DNA of 64,000 nt from Thiopseudomonas denitrificans (lineage in GTDB: Bacteria; Pseudomonadota; Gammaproteobacteria; Pseudomonadales; Pseudomonadaceae), in NCBI RefSeq assembly GCF_002866065.1, contig NZ_LNJZ01000007.1, forward strand, positions 288,388 through 352,387, in the 5' to 3' direction. Of the stretch, positions 16,814 to 26,311 are shown one piece after another. The position numbers were made by a program, and so were the translations under genes. Position 1 is the stretch's first letter, and every line of letters begins with the position of its first letter. The notes under the pieces were generated by a model. The model made no database searches, was not told the origin of the DNA, and was given only the letters and a program-made list of their open reading frames with translations.

Positions 16814-17396
16814 GGTTTTCGCCAGAATAGTTCTGTTTTAATTTGTCTATCGCCCTTTTATAGCGCATCTTGGTTGCGCTCAGCCCGAGGTGCATGATGT
16901 TGGCGATGTCCTGAAATTCTAGCTCAGCCACAAACCGCAAGATGATAATTTCACGATCTATTTGGTTCACGTTCAGCAACCAGCGATCCAGACTCCGGTC
17001 TTCCCTGATCAGCGGTGCATCGTCCTCGCTCGCCTCCTCAACCGGGTTCAGGCTCAGGGCGTCCATCAGCCGCTTCTTGCGCTTCTCACGCCGGTACTGG
17101 GTAATGCATTCGTTGTAGGTGATGCTGTACAACCAGGTCTTGAACTTGGATTTGCCCTCGAACTTCTTCAGTCCGTACAAGACCTTGAGCATGATTTCCT
17201 GGCTGACGTCATCGGCATCCCGTTCGTTACCCAGATAACGGGCACACACATTGTACAACGTGGCCTGGTACCTGCGCATCAACTCTTCGTAGGCACGTGT
17301 AACAGTGAAAAGTTCCACCTGGGCACGCTGCACCAGTTCCTCATCGCTCAACTGCGCAGGAACATAGGACAGATGGTTTTTTTTCGAACTGGTCAA
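16806..17396 (-). CDS. sigX: ECF sigma factor SigX
   Basis: Extracytoplasmic-function sigma factor of 196 residues. Region 2 is seen in YNVCARYLGNERDADDVSQEI and FKTWLYSITYNECI (about 45-115), and region 4 in LRFVAELEFQDIANIMHLGLSATKMRYKRAI split over residues 150-183. In Pseudomonas SigX controls oprF and fatty acid and membrane functions and responds to cell-wall or osmotic stress together with the CmpX channel. The order crfX-cmpX-sigX-oprF is kept here. No anti-sigma factor is encoded beside it. Confidence 0.93.
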   Translation of the reverse strand: MTSSKKNHLSYVPAQLSDEELVQRAQVELFTVTRAYEELMRRYQATLYNVCARYLGNERDADDVSQEIMLKVLYGLKKFEGKSKFKTWLYSITYNECITQYRREKRKKRLMDALSLNPVEEASEDDAPLIREDRSLDRWLLNVNQIDREIIILRFVAELEFQDIANIMHLGLSATKMRYKRAIDKLKQNYSGENLI

Positions 17397-17442
17397 GACG
17401 GATCAGGCCGCAAGAATCATGATCGGAAGATGCATGTCCGGA

Positions 17443-18273
17443 CTACTCTTGCGGGCTGGTTACGTGCTGCTCCAGCAACACCCGGTTGGCAAAGTACACC
17501 AGCTCGCCATCATCGGTCTGGATAATGGTTTTCACGGTACCCATTTCCTCGATGGTGCCTGCAATTCCGTCAACCACCACCCGCTGCCCCAGCTCGTACA
17601 GTTCCCGCACATAGATACCGGCAACGATCTGCGCGGCAATGCCGCGACAGCCAAAACCGATGGCCAGGGCTGCAGCAATGCCGATACTGAGCAACACGAT
17701 GGCGATGACATAGTTGAGCAGTTCGGCCTTGATTTCCAGTTGGCCAATCGCCACCGAAATACTGATGATGATGACCAGCCCCTGAGCCAGCCGGCCCAGC
17801 GCTGCGGCATAGTCAATTCCGACGCCTTCGGCGGCACCCGACACCACCGAGTTGAGCAGCTGTGCCAGCAGGATGCCGGCCACCAGTACCAGGGCTGCAG
17901 CAAATACCTTGGGCACATACAGCGCCAGCGTATCCAGCGTCGCGGAGATCCGCTCCAGCCCCAGCGACTCGAGGGCCGAGACCAGAAACACCAGCAGGAC
18001 AAACCAGTACACGATCCGGCCGACCAGCGTCGACATGGGTACCTTGATGCCGACACGCGCCATCATCTTGTTCAGGCCGGTACCTTGCGTGAGGCGGTCC
18101 AGTCCCAGCTTGGCCAGCAGCTTCGACAGCAGCGCATCCAGCAGGCGGGCCACGACAAAGCCGACGATGACAACCACCAGCGCGCCAATCAGGTTGGGAA
18201 TGAACGCGGCGATTTTCTGCCACAGGGTGCTCATTGCACCCACCAGGCTCTGTGTCCATGAATCAAGCTGCAT
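17443..18273 (-). CDS. cmpX: Mechanosensitive-channel-like membrane protein CmpX
   Basis: Small-conductance mechanosensitive-channel-related protein of 276 residues with repeated conserved TM helices (glycine-zipper type, for example PNLIGALVVVIVGFVVARLL near 25-44 and YVPKVFAAALVLVAGILLAQ near 100-118). In Pseudomonas CmpX adjusts SigX activity in response to membrane tension. It begins 2 nt after the crfX stop and ends 46 nt before sigX, so all are likely in one transcript. The C-terminal segment (about 235-276) is cytosolic MscS-like (QTDDGELVYFANRVLLEQ). Confidence 0.88.
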   Translation of the reverse strand: MQLDSWTQSLVGAMSTLWQKIAAFIPNLIGALVVVIVGFVVARLLDALLSKLLAKLGLDRLTQGTGLNKMMARVGIKVPMSTLVGRIVYWFVLLVFLVSALESLGLERISATLDTLALYVPKVFAAALVLVAGILLAQLLNSVVSGAAEGVGIDYAAALGRLAQGLVIIISISVAIGQLEIKAELLNYVIAIVLLSIGIAAALAIGFGCRGIAAQIVAGIYVRELYELGQRVVVDGIAGTIEEMGTVKTIIQTDDGELVYFANRVLLEQHVTSPQE

Positions 18274-18275
18274 AG

Positions 18276-18524
18276 TTATTGCGCCTTGTGTTTATCAGTG
18301 GATTTGCCCGGCAACCGGGAAACCGGCCGCCAGTGTGCCGAGACCCCTTCAAGACCGAGCATCACCGCCTCCAGCGCCCGTCCCGACAGCATCAGCAAGG
18401 CACCGGCACCGGTCTGCCGGTTGGCCGTTTTCAATACCCGCTCCAGCGCCCTTGCAGACGGTTGTCTGGCACCGGGCCCCTGCAAAAGTTCACGCAGGGA
18501 TTCTTCAAAAGGATCGTTGTTCAT
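18276..18524 (-). CDS. crfX: CrfX family small protein
   Basis: Protein of 82 residues matching Pseudomonas CrfX in the N-terminal NDPFEESLRELLQ and the central RVLKTANRQTGAGALL. The ATG at 18524 is chosen over the upstream extension to 18626 because it gives the conserved N-terminus. The function is unknown; the gene is always linked to cmpX and sigX. The CorA-like cmaX gene that normally precedes crfX in Pseudomonas is absent: only 120 nt separate crfX from rraA. Confidence 0.85.
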   Translation of the reverse strand: MNNDPFEESLRELLQGPGARQPSARALERVLKTANRQTGAGALLMLSGRALEAVMLGLEGVSAHWRPVSRLPGKSTDKHKAQ

Positions 18525-18644
18525 CCGCCTGTCCTGGTCTGGCCAGCCTCTGGCAATATCGCGGCACAATGCTGTCCTGGATGCCGCAGGCTCCATGGCG
18601 GTGTAACCGCACGCGATACGGGCCATTACTCCATGCGCCGGTGG

Positions 18645-19130
18645 TTACTCGGGCATTTTCAGCTCGTGGGCTGCAACAATGATGCCGTTGTTGTCGGCAT
18701 AGACGTATTCGCCGGGGCGGAAGGTAACCCCGCCAAAGGTGACCGTCACGTTGAGGTCGCCAATATCCCGCTTGTCGGTTTTCATCGGATGGCTGGCCAG
18801 AGCCTGTATGCCCAGACCGGTTTGCGCGAGCACATCCACATCACGCACACAGCCATAGATGATGATGCCTTCCCAGCCGTTTTTCGCCGCCCTGGCCGCC
18901 AGCATGTCACCAAGCAAGGCGCGACGCAGCGAGCCGCCGCCATCAACCACCATCACCTTGCCTTTGCCGGGCTGGTCAACCTGGGCCTTGACCACCGAGT
19001 TGTCCTCAAAACATTTGACGGTTACGATTTCCCCGCCAAAGGAATCGCGTCCGCCAAAGTTGGCAAACATCGGCTCGACTACCGCTACATCCGGGTAGGC
19101 ATCGCAAAGGTCTGGAGTTACATAGGTCAT
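18645..19130 (-). CDS. rraA: RraA family protein (regulator of RNase E / aldolase-like)
   Basis: RraA binds and inhibits RNase E in E. coli; the wider family includes 4-hydroxy-4-methyl-2-oxoglutarate aldolases. The 161 residues carry the family core [19 protein letters not shown] and [10 protein letters not shown]. The ATG at 19130 is preferred over in-frame ATGs at 19136 and 19145 because AAGGAA lies 6 nt upstream of it and it yields the usual [14 protein letters not shown] start. In Pseudomonas this gene lies beside cmaX-crfX-cmpX-sigX, which agrees with its place here. Confidence 0.9.
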   Translation of the reverse strand: MTYVTPDLCDAYPDVAVVEPMFANFGGRDSFGGEIVTVKCFEDNSVVKAQVDQPGKGKVMVVDGGGSLRRALLGDMLAARAAKNGWEGIIIYGCVRDVDVLAQTGLGIQALASHPMKTDKRDIGDLNVTVTFGGVTFRPGEYVYADNNGIIVAAHELKMPE

Positions 19131-19181
19131 GGTCATTTCCTTCATGGCTGCTCAGGGACTGGTTTTGCAAATGCGGGGTAG

Positions 19182-19209
19182 TTTATACGCCCGCCCGCAT
19201 GCCGACAAA
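19182..19209 (-). promoter_or_regulatory. Candidate sigma-70 promoter for rraA
   Basis: On the minus strand TTTGTC (19204-19209) and TATAAA (19182-19187) are 16 nt apart. The predicted start near 19175 leaves a 45-nt leader to the ATG at 19130. Confidence 0.4.
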
Positions 19210-19260
19210 TTTCCACGACATTTTCACCTTTTATACCGGGTTCCGGCAACAGGCAGGGGG

Positions 19261-20154
19261 TTAATCCTGCAAAAGGCTCCCCGCATCAAGCCGGTGCCGC
19301 ACAAAGGATTCACGCAACGAAACCAGCGCACGGTTGCGCAAGCTGATGACCTGCTGCCGGCTCAGTTGCAGCTGCTCGGCGATCTGGAGCAACGTCTGGC
19401 CGGATTGATCATCCAGCCCGAAATAACGGGTCAGTATCTGCGCCTGCTGGGGCGGCATGTACGACAGCCATTCCCGTATTTTTTGCAACAGCTGTTCCCG
19501 CTCCAGCTTCCGGCAGGGTGAAAGGTAGTCCTCGCCCGGCTCCAGCGTTGCCGGCAGCATGTCCGGCCAGGCTCCGGAACCATCCGCATTCAGGAAATGA
19601 TCCGGACTGCTGGCTGACGGCGGCCCGGACAGCTGCCCGGCACCATTCTGCCCGTGCTCCTGCCAGTGTTCGCGCAGCATCCGCTGCTGGCGACGCTGCT
19701 GCAGCACCAGCCGTCGCGGCTTCAGCACCACCGAACGCTGTTCCCGTGCCGTCTGGTCGATCGCCTGACGCACCCACCAGGCAGCATAAACAACAAAACG
19801 GTGACCACGCTGCGGATCAAACTTGTCCACAGCACGAATCAGCCCAAGGTTGCCTCCGCCAATCAGGTCGGCAAAGGACAGGCCATCAGCCCGGTATCTG
19901 CGAGCAATGCTCACCACCAGACGCAGGTTATGCCGAATCAGCAGGTTGCGCGCCTTCTGCTCTCCCGAGCGGGCCCGTTGCGCATAATTTTGCTCTTCTT
20001 CGGCAGTCAGCAGCGGCACCTGCCGCAGCTCGCTCAGGTAGCTTCCGACATCTTCGCGCACAACACAGGAATGCCGGGCATGACTGTCATGCTGCCCGCC
20101 ATCGACCTTGGCAATTGCAATGGAATGATATGAATGCACAGACGTTGTACACAT
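19261..20154 (-). CDS. rpoS: Highly divergent RpoS-type sigma-70 factor
   Basis: The gene occupies the rpoS position after nlpD, and regions 1.2 and 2 are recognisable: VGSYLSELRQVPLLTAEEE, HNLRLVVSIARRY, NLGLIRAVDKFDP and AWWVRQAIDQ. The product has 297 residues, against about 334 in Pseudomonas. Three oddities stand out. The near-universal DLIEEGN is DLIGGGN. Region 3 is replaced by about 90 residues of Gln/Arg- then Gly/Pro/Ser-rich sequence (near 150-230). The region 4.2 helix reads LSRQQVISLRNRALVSLRE, where the family has TRERVRQI. The ATG at 20154 has a perfect GGAGGG 7 nt upstream; the frame extends to 20466 inside nlpD. It is intact, so altered promoter choice is more likely than decay. 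Confidence 0.8.
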   Translation of the reverse strand: MCTTSVHSYHSIAIAKVDGGQHDSHARHSCVVREDVGSYLSELRQVPLLTAEEEQNYAQRARSGEQKARNLLIRHNLRLVVSIARRYRADGLSFADLIGGGNLGLIRAVDKFDPQRGHRFVVYAAWWVRQAIDQTAREQRSVVLKPRRLVLQQRRQQRMLREHWQEHGQNGAGQLSGPPSASSPDHFLNADGSGAWPDMLPATLEPGEDYLSPCRKLEREQLLQKIREWLSYMPPQQAQILTRYFGLDDQSGQTLLQIAEQLQLSRQQVISLRNRALVSLRESFVRHRLDAGSLLQD

Positions 20155-20347
20155 CTGGTTGCCCTCCTTGACATGAAAAATATCCTTTTTGCAACCCCGG
20201 CCGCACAGTGCACAACACTGCCTGCCGCTTGCATGAAGCTCAAACAGTGCCGGGGCTGGCGTTACGAAGCCTACAGGGGTGTGCTTGCGGCGTGTTTGCG
20301 TAACCCATACCGGTACTGCAAACACCAAACAAGCCAAAACCTGCGCC

Positions 20348-21199
20348 TTAGCGCCCCGGCAAGTATTGCAACGGATCCACCGGACTACCCTGACGGCGAA
20401 TCTCGAAATGCAGCTTGACCCGGTCGGTACCGGTCGAGCCCATTTCGGCAATCTGCTGGCCGGCACCGACCTGTTGCCCCTCGTTCACCAGCAACCGGCG
20501 GTTGTGGCCATAGGCGCTGATAAAGGTGTCATCGTGCTTGATGATAATCAGCTCGCCATAACCCCGCAAGTCACTGCCGGCATAGACCACCGTTCCCTTG
20601 GCCGTTGCCTTGACCGGTTGTCCGATCTGCCCGGCGATATCAATGCCCTTGTTCAATGTGGTATTGCTGGAAAAACGGCTGATGACCGTCCCTTCGGCCG
20701 GCCACAGCCACTTGCCAACGGGGGCTGCCTGCTTGGGCGTGCTGGCAGCCGGTTTGCTTGTTGCTGTTGCAGCCGGTTTGCTGACCGGTTTGGCGGCCGG
20801 TTTTGCCGCAGGCTTGCTGGTCGTGGCGGATGGACGCGCAGGTGTCGCCGGCTTGGCCGCTGCGACCGTTCTGGCCGGCTTCTTGGAGAAATGGATGACC
20901 TGTCCCGGACGGATCGTATAGGGAGCGGGGATACCATTACTGGCGGCCAGCTCCTTCCAGTCACGCCCAAAGCGGAACGCGATCGAATACAGGGTATCTT
21001 GCGGACGCACGACATAAGAGCCGCTGGTCACCGGCCTGACAGCCTTCTGGCTGGCTGCCGGCTGGCTGCGGTGCTGGCGATCCACCACTGGCGCGTTGGT
21101 GCTGCTGGCGCAACCGCCCAACAGGGCAGTCAACGCGACGGCCAGCAGCGGAATGAACAGAAAGCGCCCGGTGACGCCTGGCATTGCACCCTTGAGCAT
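20348..21199 (-). CDS. nlpD: NlpD-type lipoprotein with LysM and degenerate LytM domains
   Basis: Outer-membrane lipoprotein that activates amidases at the division septum. From the ATG at 21199 (AGGAAA upstream) it has 283 residues: signal with lipobox LLGGC (about residue 30), a LysM domain (about 60-108, YVVRPQDTLYSIAFRFG), a low-complexity Ala/Lys/Pro linker (about 110-160) and a LytM/M23 domain (about 170-280). The last motif is KLHFEIRRQG, lacking the first His of the catalytic HxH, as expected for a non-enzymatic activator. It precedes rpoS by 193 nt, the usual nlpD-rpoS pair. Confidence 0.9.
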   Translation of the reverse strand: MLKGAMPGVTGRFLFIPLLAVALTALLGGCASSTNAPVVDRQHRSQPAASQKAVRPVTSGSYVVRPQDTLYSIAFRFGRDWKELAASNGIPAPYTIRPGQVIHFSKKPARTVAAAKPATPARPSATTSKPAAKPAAKPVSKPAATATSKPAASTPKQAAPVGKWLWPAEGTVISRFSSNTTLNKGIDIAGQIGQPVKATAKGTVVYAGSDLRGYGELIIIKHDDTFISAYGHNRRLLVNEGQQVGAGQQIAEMGSTGTDRVKLHFEIRRQGSPVDPLQYLPGR

Positions 21200-21301
21200 G
21201 AATTTTCCTAATGGTCGTCTCTGCAAACAGGTCGCATTATGCGGTAAATTTTCGTTCTGGCAAATGTCGCCGAATACTTCTCCGTTCCGCTCCAGCCCCG
21301 G

Positions 21302-22219
21302 TCATGCCTTTTTCCGGGCAAAACGCTCAAGCACCAGCACCAGCATGAAACCGGTCACCGCCAGCAGGATGGCAAGCCACAGCTGTGCATCCTGGCCGGT
21401 CAATTCGGTGAATTGCCAGGGCAACAGGTTTTCTTCACGCAAGGGAACGTCCTGCCCCTTGCTGTTGGTATAAAAACCGACCGCCTGCTTCCATGGCCAG
21501 ACCTTGTTCAGCGATCCAAGCATGAAGCCGGTCAACAGCGCCAGGGTTACATCATGAAAACGGTTCAATGCCGCCCTCAGCAAGCGGGCAAAACCGAGCA
21601 GGCCAAAAGCGCAGCCCAGCGAAAAAACGGCAATCACGCCCAGATCAAGCCGTTGCACGGCATCCAGCACAAAATGGTACAGCCCCATCAGCAACAGCAG
21701 GAAACTACCGGAAACACCCGGCAGGATCATGGCGCAAATGGCAATCGCACCGGCAAAGAACAGGCTCAGGTAATCCTGCCCCCAGTGCAGCGGTGCAGCC
21801 ACGGTGATATACCAGGCACAGAGCACGCCGGCAGCAAACGCAGCCAGACCGGCCAGACTCCAGTGTCTGATGGTGCGTCCGACCACCCAGCACGAAACCA
21901 GAATCAGGCCAAAGAAAAATGACCAGACCGGTACCGTCTGATGTTCCAGCAGCCAGGTAATCAGGCGCGCCAGCGTCAGGATGCTGGTGGCAATACCGGC
22001 CAGCAACACCAGCAGGAAGTTGGCATGCACCAGCGTCCAGGCTTCACGCACCCGCCCCCTGAGCAGCCAGACCATGCCCTGGGGCATCTTGGCCAGGGCA
22101 TCCAGCAATTGGCCATAAATACCCGAAATAAAGGCAATGGTGCCGCCTGATACGCCCGGTACCACATCGGCAGTGCCCATGGCGATACCTTTCAGGTAGA
22201 GCAAAAGGTAATTTTTCAC
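21302..22219 (-). CDS. popT: DUF368 undecaprenyl-phosphate translocase (PopT family)
   Basis: Polytopic membrane protein of 305 residues with the DUF368 signature [18 protein letters not shown] near residue 10 and its second copy [17 protein letters not shown] near 165, an internal repeat typical of an inverted-topology transporter. DUF368 proteins (PopT) have been shown to recycle undecaprenyl phosphate across the inner membrane for cell-wall synthesis. The start overlaps the pcm stop by 4 nt. In Pseudomonas pcm is usually followed directly by nlpD, so this gene is an addition to the block. Confidence 0.85.
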   Translation of the reverse strand: MKNYLLLYLKGIAMGTADVVPGVSGGTIAFISGIYGQLLDALAKMPQGMVWLLRGRVREAWTLVHANFLLVLLAGIATSILTLARLITWLLEHQTVPVWSFFFGLILVSCWVVGRTIRHWSLAGLAAFAAGVLCAWYITVAAPLHWGQDYLSLFFAGAIAICAMILPGVSGSFLLLLMGLYHFVLDAVQRLDLGVIAVFSLGCAFGLLGFARLLRAALNRFHDVTLALLTGFMLGSLNKVWPWKQAVGFYTNSKGQDVPLREENLLPWQFTELTGQDAQLWLAILLAVTGFMLVLVLERFARKKA

Positions 22220-22884
22220 TGCAGTGCTCCAGTGAGCAGGGGAACAAAGCGGACCGGGTCCAGCTCGTGCCGGACAAAGCCCTGGGCGGTATGCTCGATC
22301 AGGTACAGCCGCTGTTCGCCATGCTCGTCACCGACCGGAATCACCATGCGGCCGCCCGGTGCCAACTGGTCCAGCAGGGCCTGCGGCACTTCGCTGGCGG
22401 CAGCGGTGACCAGAATCCCGTTGTAGGGTGCCAGTGCATTCCAGCCGGTCCAGCCATCGGCCCAGCGGTATACCACATTACGGATGTTCAGCTGTTGCAG
22501 GCGCTCCTTGGCACGATCCTGCAGCGCCTGGATGCGCTCGACGGTGAACACCCGCTCGACCAGCTGTGCCAGCACTGCGGTCTGATAGCCACATCCGGTA
22601 CCGATTTCCAGCACCTTGTCCAGCGGGCCAGCCGACAGCAGCAGTTCGGTCATGCGGCCAACCATATAAGGCTGGGAAATGGTCTGGTTGTGGCCGATCG
22701 GCAGTGCCGTATCTTCATAAGCCCGGTGCGCCAGTGCCTCGTCCACGAACAGGTGGCGTGGCGTACGCAAAATCACGTCCAGTACCCGGGGGTTGCTCAG
22801 GCCGTCCTCGCTCAGGCGCTGCACCAGACGTTCACGGGTGCGCTGCGACGTCATCCCGATGCCACGCTGCAACAGACTGTTCAC
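22216..22884 (-). CDS. pcm: Protein-L-isoaspartate O-methyltransferase
   Basis: SAM-dependent repair enzyme that methylates isoaspartyl residues in aged proteins. It has 222 residues with SAM motif [17 protein letters not shown] (about 84-99) and the family block [15 protein letters not shown]. The ATG at 22884 overlaps the surE stop (ATGA); an internal ATG ten codons later (22854, [14 protein letters not shown]) corresponds to the usual Pseudomonas start and is an alternative. The genes surE-pcm-popT are joined by 4-nt overlaps. Confidence 0.92.
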   Translation of the reverse strand: MNSLLQRGIGMTSQRTRERLVQRLSEDGLSNPRVLDVILRTPRHLFVDEALAHRAYEDTALPIGHNQTISQPYMVGRMTELLLSAGPLDKVLEIGTGCGYQTAVLAQLVERVFTVERIQALQDRAKERLQQLNIRNVVYRWADGWTGWNALAPYNGILVTAAASEVPQALLDQLAPGGRMVIPVGDEHGEQRLYLIEHTAQGFVRHELDPVRFVPLLTGALQ

Positions 22885-23630
22885 AACAAACCCTCCACCC
22901 AGCTTTGCACGTCGTCAAGCCGGGCATGAAACGTGCGGTCCAGTTGCAGCGGCGTGACGGTTACATAGCCCTGCCTGATCGCATGAAAATCCGTGCCCTC
23001 TTCTCCGTCCGCCACCGTACCGGCCGCTGCCAGCCAGTAGCCGGTCTTGCCGCGCGGATTGACCGTTTTGACCGGCGCAGCCGCACGGGCACGATGCCCC
23101 AGCCGGGTCAGCCGGATACCGCGAATCTCGTCCAGCGGCAGGTTGGGAATATTGACATTGAGCACACTGTGCGGCGGCAACTGCAGCTTGTGCTGGCCCT
23201 GAATCAGCTGCCGGGCAAACCAGCTGGCCGTGGCCAGATGGGTGGTCTGGCGCGACACCAGCGAAAAGGCAAATGCCGGACGATCGAGAAAGCGTCCCTC
23301 CAGCGCTGCGGCTACAGTCCCCGAATACAACACGTCATCACCAAGGTTGGCACCCAGATTGATGCCGGCCACTACCATATCGACGGGCTGTTCCAGATAG
23401 CCGTTGAGTGCCAGATGCACACAGTCGGTAGGAGTCCCGTCGACGCTGATGAAACCATTGGCCAGCGGCTGCGGGTGCAGCGGCCGGTTCAGGGTCAGGG
23501 AGCTGCTGGCACCGCTGCAGTCCTGCTCGGGAGCCACCACCGTGCAGTCGGCAAAATCGCACAGGGCATCATGCAGGGCCGACAGGCCCGGCGCATTGAC
23601 GCCATCATCATTGGCAATCAGGATTCGCAT
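22881..23630 (-). CDS. surE: 5'/3'-nucleotidase SurE
   Basis: Divalent-metal-dependent nucleoside monophosphatase linked to stationary-phase survival. It has 249 residues with the family N-terminus [19 protein letters not shown], whose D8 and D9 are metal ligands, then [14 protein letters not shown] near residue 34 and [18 protein letters not shown] near 92-109. The 5' end overlaps truD by 13 nt and the 3' end overlaps pcm by 4 nt. Confidence 0.95.
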   Translation of the reverse strand: MRILIANDDGVNAPGLSALHDALCDFADCTVVAPEQDCSGASSSLTLNRPLHPQPLANGFISVDGTPTDCVHLALNGYLEQPVDMVVAGINLGANLGDDVLYSGTVAAALEGRFLDRPAFAFSLVSRQTTHLATASWFARQLIQGQHKLQLPPHSVLNVNIPNLPLDEIRGIRLTRLGHRARAAAPVKTVNPRGKTGYWLAAAGTVADGEEGTDFHAIRQGYVTVTPLQLDRTFHARLDDVQSWVEGLL

Positions 23631-24673
23631 TGAGGATCATCCCCTTCCACAGTGACCAGCTCGACCAGCTCGCGCAATACGGAGGTGGCAAAACAGCCGG
23701 TCGGCAAAACAAATTCAAGTTGCAGGCAGTCGTCAGCCGGCCAGCTCCATTGCAAGTCCCGTACCGGCAAACGCAGGATACGGCGTTCCTGTTTCAGCCC
23801 GGCCTGTTCCAGCCAGCGACACAGGGCAGGTTCTGCCGCCGCAACGGTCTGCTCGATGGCCAGCATTCCCTCCTGCGACGGCAGCTCACCCACACCCCAG
23901 AGTGCTGCCGTCGGATGCAGGTCCAGCAGGGCAAGGCGCGGATCGGCGCATTCCTCAACACCGGCAAGAAAGAAGCTGCGGCTTTGCGTGAACGAGAGTA
24001 CATCGCCGGGCAGTGCCCGGTTCCAGCTGCCATCGGCCACCCGCTGCGCCAGCATGCGGTTGAACAGTGCGCTGCGTGCAGTAGACAGCAGCCGCGAACG
24101 CAAATTGCGCCGCTCCGGCAGCTGGCCGCCAGCCGCATAATGGCGGGCCTGATGCAAATTGTGGCCATCATGACCAAATCGTTGCGGGCCATAGTAGTTG
24201 GGTACACCGCCGTCGGCAATCTGCTGCAGACGCTGCTCCAGACACTGCCGGTCAGCCTGCACTCCCGTCAGCCGCACCACGAAACCGTTGGCGCTGTGTG
24301 CGCCACGCTGCAGCTTGCGGCCATGGCGTACCGCCTGACGGATATGCAACTGTGCATGCTGCAAGGCCGCTGTATCCAGCTCGCGGCCGGGCACATGCAG
24401 GCTGAACCACTGTCGTGTCAGCGCCTGGCGGTCTTTCAGCCCGGCATAGCTGATGAACTTCTGTGCCAGACCAAAGGTTCTGGACAGGATCCGCACCGCC
24501 TCTTCGGTATTCAGCTCGCGTTTCTCGACCAGCAGCCAGAGATGCTCCCCGCTGCCGGAAAGGGGAATATCCAGCACCTCATTGACCTGAAAGTCCTCGG
24601 CGCTGGCTTTCAGCACCGCACGGCCACAGGGCCGTCCCCAGGCTGTCGGCCCAAGCAATGCCGTATCTGTCAT
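23618..24673 (-). CDS. truD: tRNA pseudouridine(13) synthase TruD
   Basis: Makes pseudouridine at position 13 of tRNA-Glu. It has 351 residues with the catalytic aspartate in [17 protein letters not shown] (about residues 76-92) and the family motif [14 protein letters not shown] (about 161-174). An upstream in-frame GTG at 24676 exists, but the ATG at 24673, which shares one base with the ispF stop (TGATG), is the better start. It is part of the overlapping ispF-truD-surE-pcm run. Confidence 0.93.
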   Translation of the reverse strand: MTDTALLGPTAWGRPCGRAVLKASAEDFQVNEVLDIPLSGSGEHLWLLVEKRELNTEEAVRILSRTFGLAQKFISYAGLKDRQALTRQWFSLHVPGRELDTAALQHAQLHIRQAVRHGRKLQRGAHSANGFVVRLTGVQADRQCLEQRLQQIADGGVPNYYGPQRFGHDGHNLHQARHYAAGGQLPERRNLRSRLLSTARSALFNRMLAQRVADGSWNRALPGDVLSFTQSRSFFLAGVEECADPRLALLDLHPTAALWGVGELPSQEGMLAIEQTVAAAEPALCRWLEQAGLKQERRILRLPVRDLQWSWPADDCLQLEFVLPTGCFATSVLRELVELVTVEGDDPQCES

Positions 24674-25146
24674 CACTGCTCCAGCAACACAACGGCGTGG
24701 GCGGCAATGCCTTCCTTGCGCCCGACAAAACCGAGGCTCTCGGTGGTGGTCGCCTTCACATTGACCTGCCCTTCACTGACCCGCAGCTCCTGTGCAATGA
24801 TGCTGCGCATGGCATCGATATGGGGTGCCATTTTCGGTGCCTGGGCCTGAATGGTGCTGTCCAGATTGACAACCTGCCAGCCACGCGCCTCCACCATGCA
24901 CATCACGGTTTGCAGCAACTGGCGGCTGTCGGCACCGCGAAAGCGCGGGTCGGTATCAGGAAAGTGACGGCCAATATCACCCAGCGCCAGCGCTCCCAGC
25001 AGCGCGTCACAAATGGCGTGCAACAGCACGTCACCATCGGAGTGGGCAACAAAGGACCGGTTGTGCTCAATGCGCACCCCACCCAGGGTAATGTGATCAC
25101 CCTCCTGGAAGCGGTGTACATCGTAACCATGGCCAATACGCATCAT
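24673..25146 (-). CDS. ispF: 2-C-methyl-D-erythritol 2,4-cyclodiphosphate synthase IspF
   Basis: MEP-pathway enzyme of isoprenoid synthesis, 157 residues, a standard length. It has the zinc and substrate motifs [11 protein letters not shown] (residues 3-13, with metal ligands D10 and H12) and [20 protein letters not shown] (about 33-52, H42 region), and the C-terminal [21 protein letters not shown]. The gene starts ATGATG, and the outer ATG has GGAG 9 nt upstream. ispD, often adjacent, is not in the window. Isoprenoid supply links loosely to ubiquinone and undecaprenyl phosphate, which are also served by genes here. Confidence 0.95.
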   Translation of the reverse strand: MMRIGHGYDVHRFQEGDHITLGGVRIEHNRSFVAHSDGDVLLHAICDALLGALALGDIGRHFPDTDPRFRGADSRQLLQTVMCMVEARGWQVVNLDSTIQAQAPKMAPHIDAMRSIIAQELRVSEGQVNVKATTTESLGFVGRKEGIAAHAVVLLEQ

Positions 25147-25163
25147 CAGGTTCGTCTCCAGGG

Positions 25164-25547
25164 CTAGGCAGCGGTTTCTGCCGGCGCAAAATGCCGGTCC
25201 AGGTATTCAATAATGGCCGATGACTCATACAGCCACTCGACGCCCACGGCAGTCTCTATGCGCAGGCAGGGTACCTGGCGCTTGCCACCCTGCTGCTCCA
25301 GCTCGGCCCGGGCTTCGCTGCCCTGCCCGGCCTCCACCAGCGTCACCGGCACATTGAGCCGGTGCAGGTGGCGGCGCACCTTGATACAAAAAGGACAGGC
25401 ACGAAACTGGTACAGGCGCAAGGCACGGGCCTGTTCGTTGACTCTCTCCTGCTCTGCCGGCGCACGCCTGACCGGTTTTGGCAAGGTCAGCCAGTTGGCA
25501 AAAACAATAATCATGCCCAGCCCGTTACGTAAGGCCTTGATCAACAT
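25164..25547 (-). CDS. Glutaredoxin / GST N-terminal domain protein
   Basis: Protein of 127 residues with a hydrophobic N-terminal segment ([20 protein letters not shown]) that may anchor it in the membrane, followed by a thioredoxin-fold glutaredoxin/GST-N domain. The redox motif is [13 protein letters not shown] (about 52-64), and the glutathione-binding cis-proline lies in KRQVPCLRI (about 89-97). It probably acts on disulfides or mixed glutathione disulfides at the membrane. It precedes ispF by 17 nt on the same strand. Confidence 0.8.
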   Translation of the reverse strand: MLIKALRNGLGMIIVFANWLTLPKPVRRAPAEQERVNEQARALRLYQFRACPFCIKVRRHLHRLNVPVTLVEAGQGSEARAELEQQGGKRQVPCLRIETAVGVEWLYESSAIIEYLDRHFAPAETAA

Positions 25548-25656
25548 TCTTCTCTCCTCCGGATATCCGGCGGGCCGGTACTGCCTGCCGGATCAAATCG
25601 GCGCATTCTAGCAGGCTTTGCCAGTCAGGGTTAATCGGCTTCCTGGGAGGCCCTGC

Positions 25657-25685
25657 TGTTTTTCCGCACAATAGCACCGTATAAT
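25657..25685 (+). promoter_or_regulatory. Candidate sigma-70 promoter for efp
   Basis: A perfect -10 TATAAT at 25680-25685 lies 17 nt after a weak -35 TGTTTT at 25657-25662. The start near 25692 leaves about 38 nt to the efp ATG. Confidence 0.55.
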
Positions 25686-25729
25686 GCGGCGCTTTAGCCG
25701 AATAACACTTTTCACAGGACATCATCTTC

Positions 25730-26296
25730 ATGGCAACTCATGCAACCAACGAATTCCGCTCCGGCCTTCGCGTAATGGTAGAAGGCGAACCCTGCATCAT
25801 GACTGATGTCGAGTTCGTCAAGCCGGGCAAGGGCCAGGCCTTTACCCGCGTCAAAATGCGCAACATCCGCACCGACCGTGTCTGGGAGCGCACGTTCAAG
25901 TCTGGCGAAACCCTGGAAAGCGCCGACATCCAGGAACGCGACATGGAATACCTCTATGAAGATGGCGAGTTCTGGCACTTCATGGCCACCGACGGCTCCT
26001 TCGAGCAGCTGGCTGCCGGCGAGGATGCCATCGGCGACACCAAGAAGTGGCTCAAAGAACAGGAAGTCTACACCGTCATGCTGTTCAACGAAGCCGTGGT
26101 CAGCGTCACCGCCCCCAACTTCATCGAGCTGGAAGTGGCAGAGACCGACCCCGGCCTGAAAGGCGATACCGCCCAGGGCGGCTCCAAGCCAGCCACCCTG
26201 AGCACCGGCGCGGTCGTTCGCGTGCCGCTGTTCATCGTCACCGGCGAGAAACTGCGGATCGACACCCGTACCGGCGAGTACGTCAGCCGCGCCTGA
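25730..26296 (+). CDS. efp: Elongation factor P with lysine modification site
   Basis: EF-P relieves ribosome stalling at polyproline stretches. The 188 residues make up the KOW-like domain I (1-64) and two OB domains ending [13 protein letters not shown]. The modification loop is VKPGKGQAF with Lys at position 34, the site beta-lysylated by EpmA in E. coli. Typical Pseudomonas EF-P has Arg32, rhamnosylated by EarP, so this is a real difference. The epmA gene follows 60 nt downstream after a terminator. Confidence 0.95.
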   Translation: MATHATNEFRSGLRVMVEGEPCIMTDVEFVKPGKGQAFTRVKMRNIRTDRVWERTFKSGETLESADIQERDMEYLYEDGEFWHFMATDGSFEQLAAGEDAIGDTKKWLKEQEVYTVMLFNEAVVSVTAPNFIELEVAETDPGLKGDTAQGGSKPATLSTGAVVRVPLFIVTGEKLRIDTRTGEYVSRA

Positions 26297-26311
26297 TCCC
26301 GGCTGTCATTC

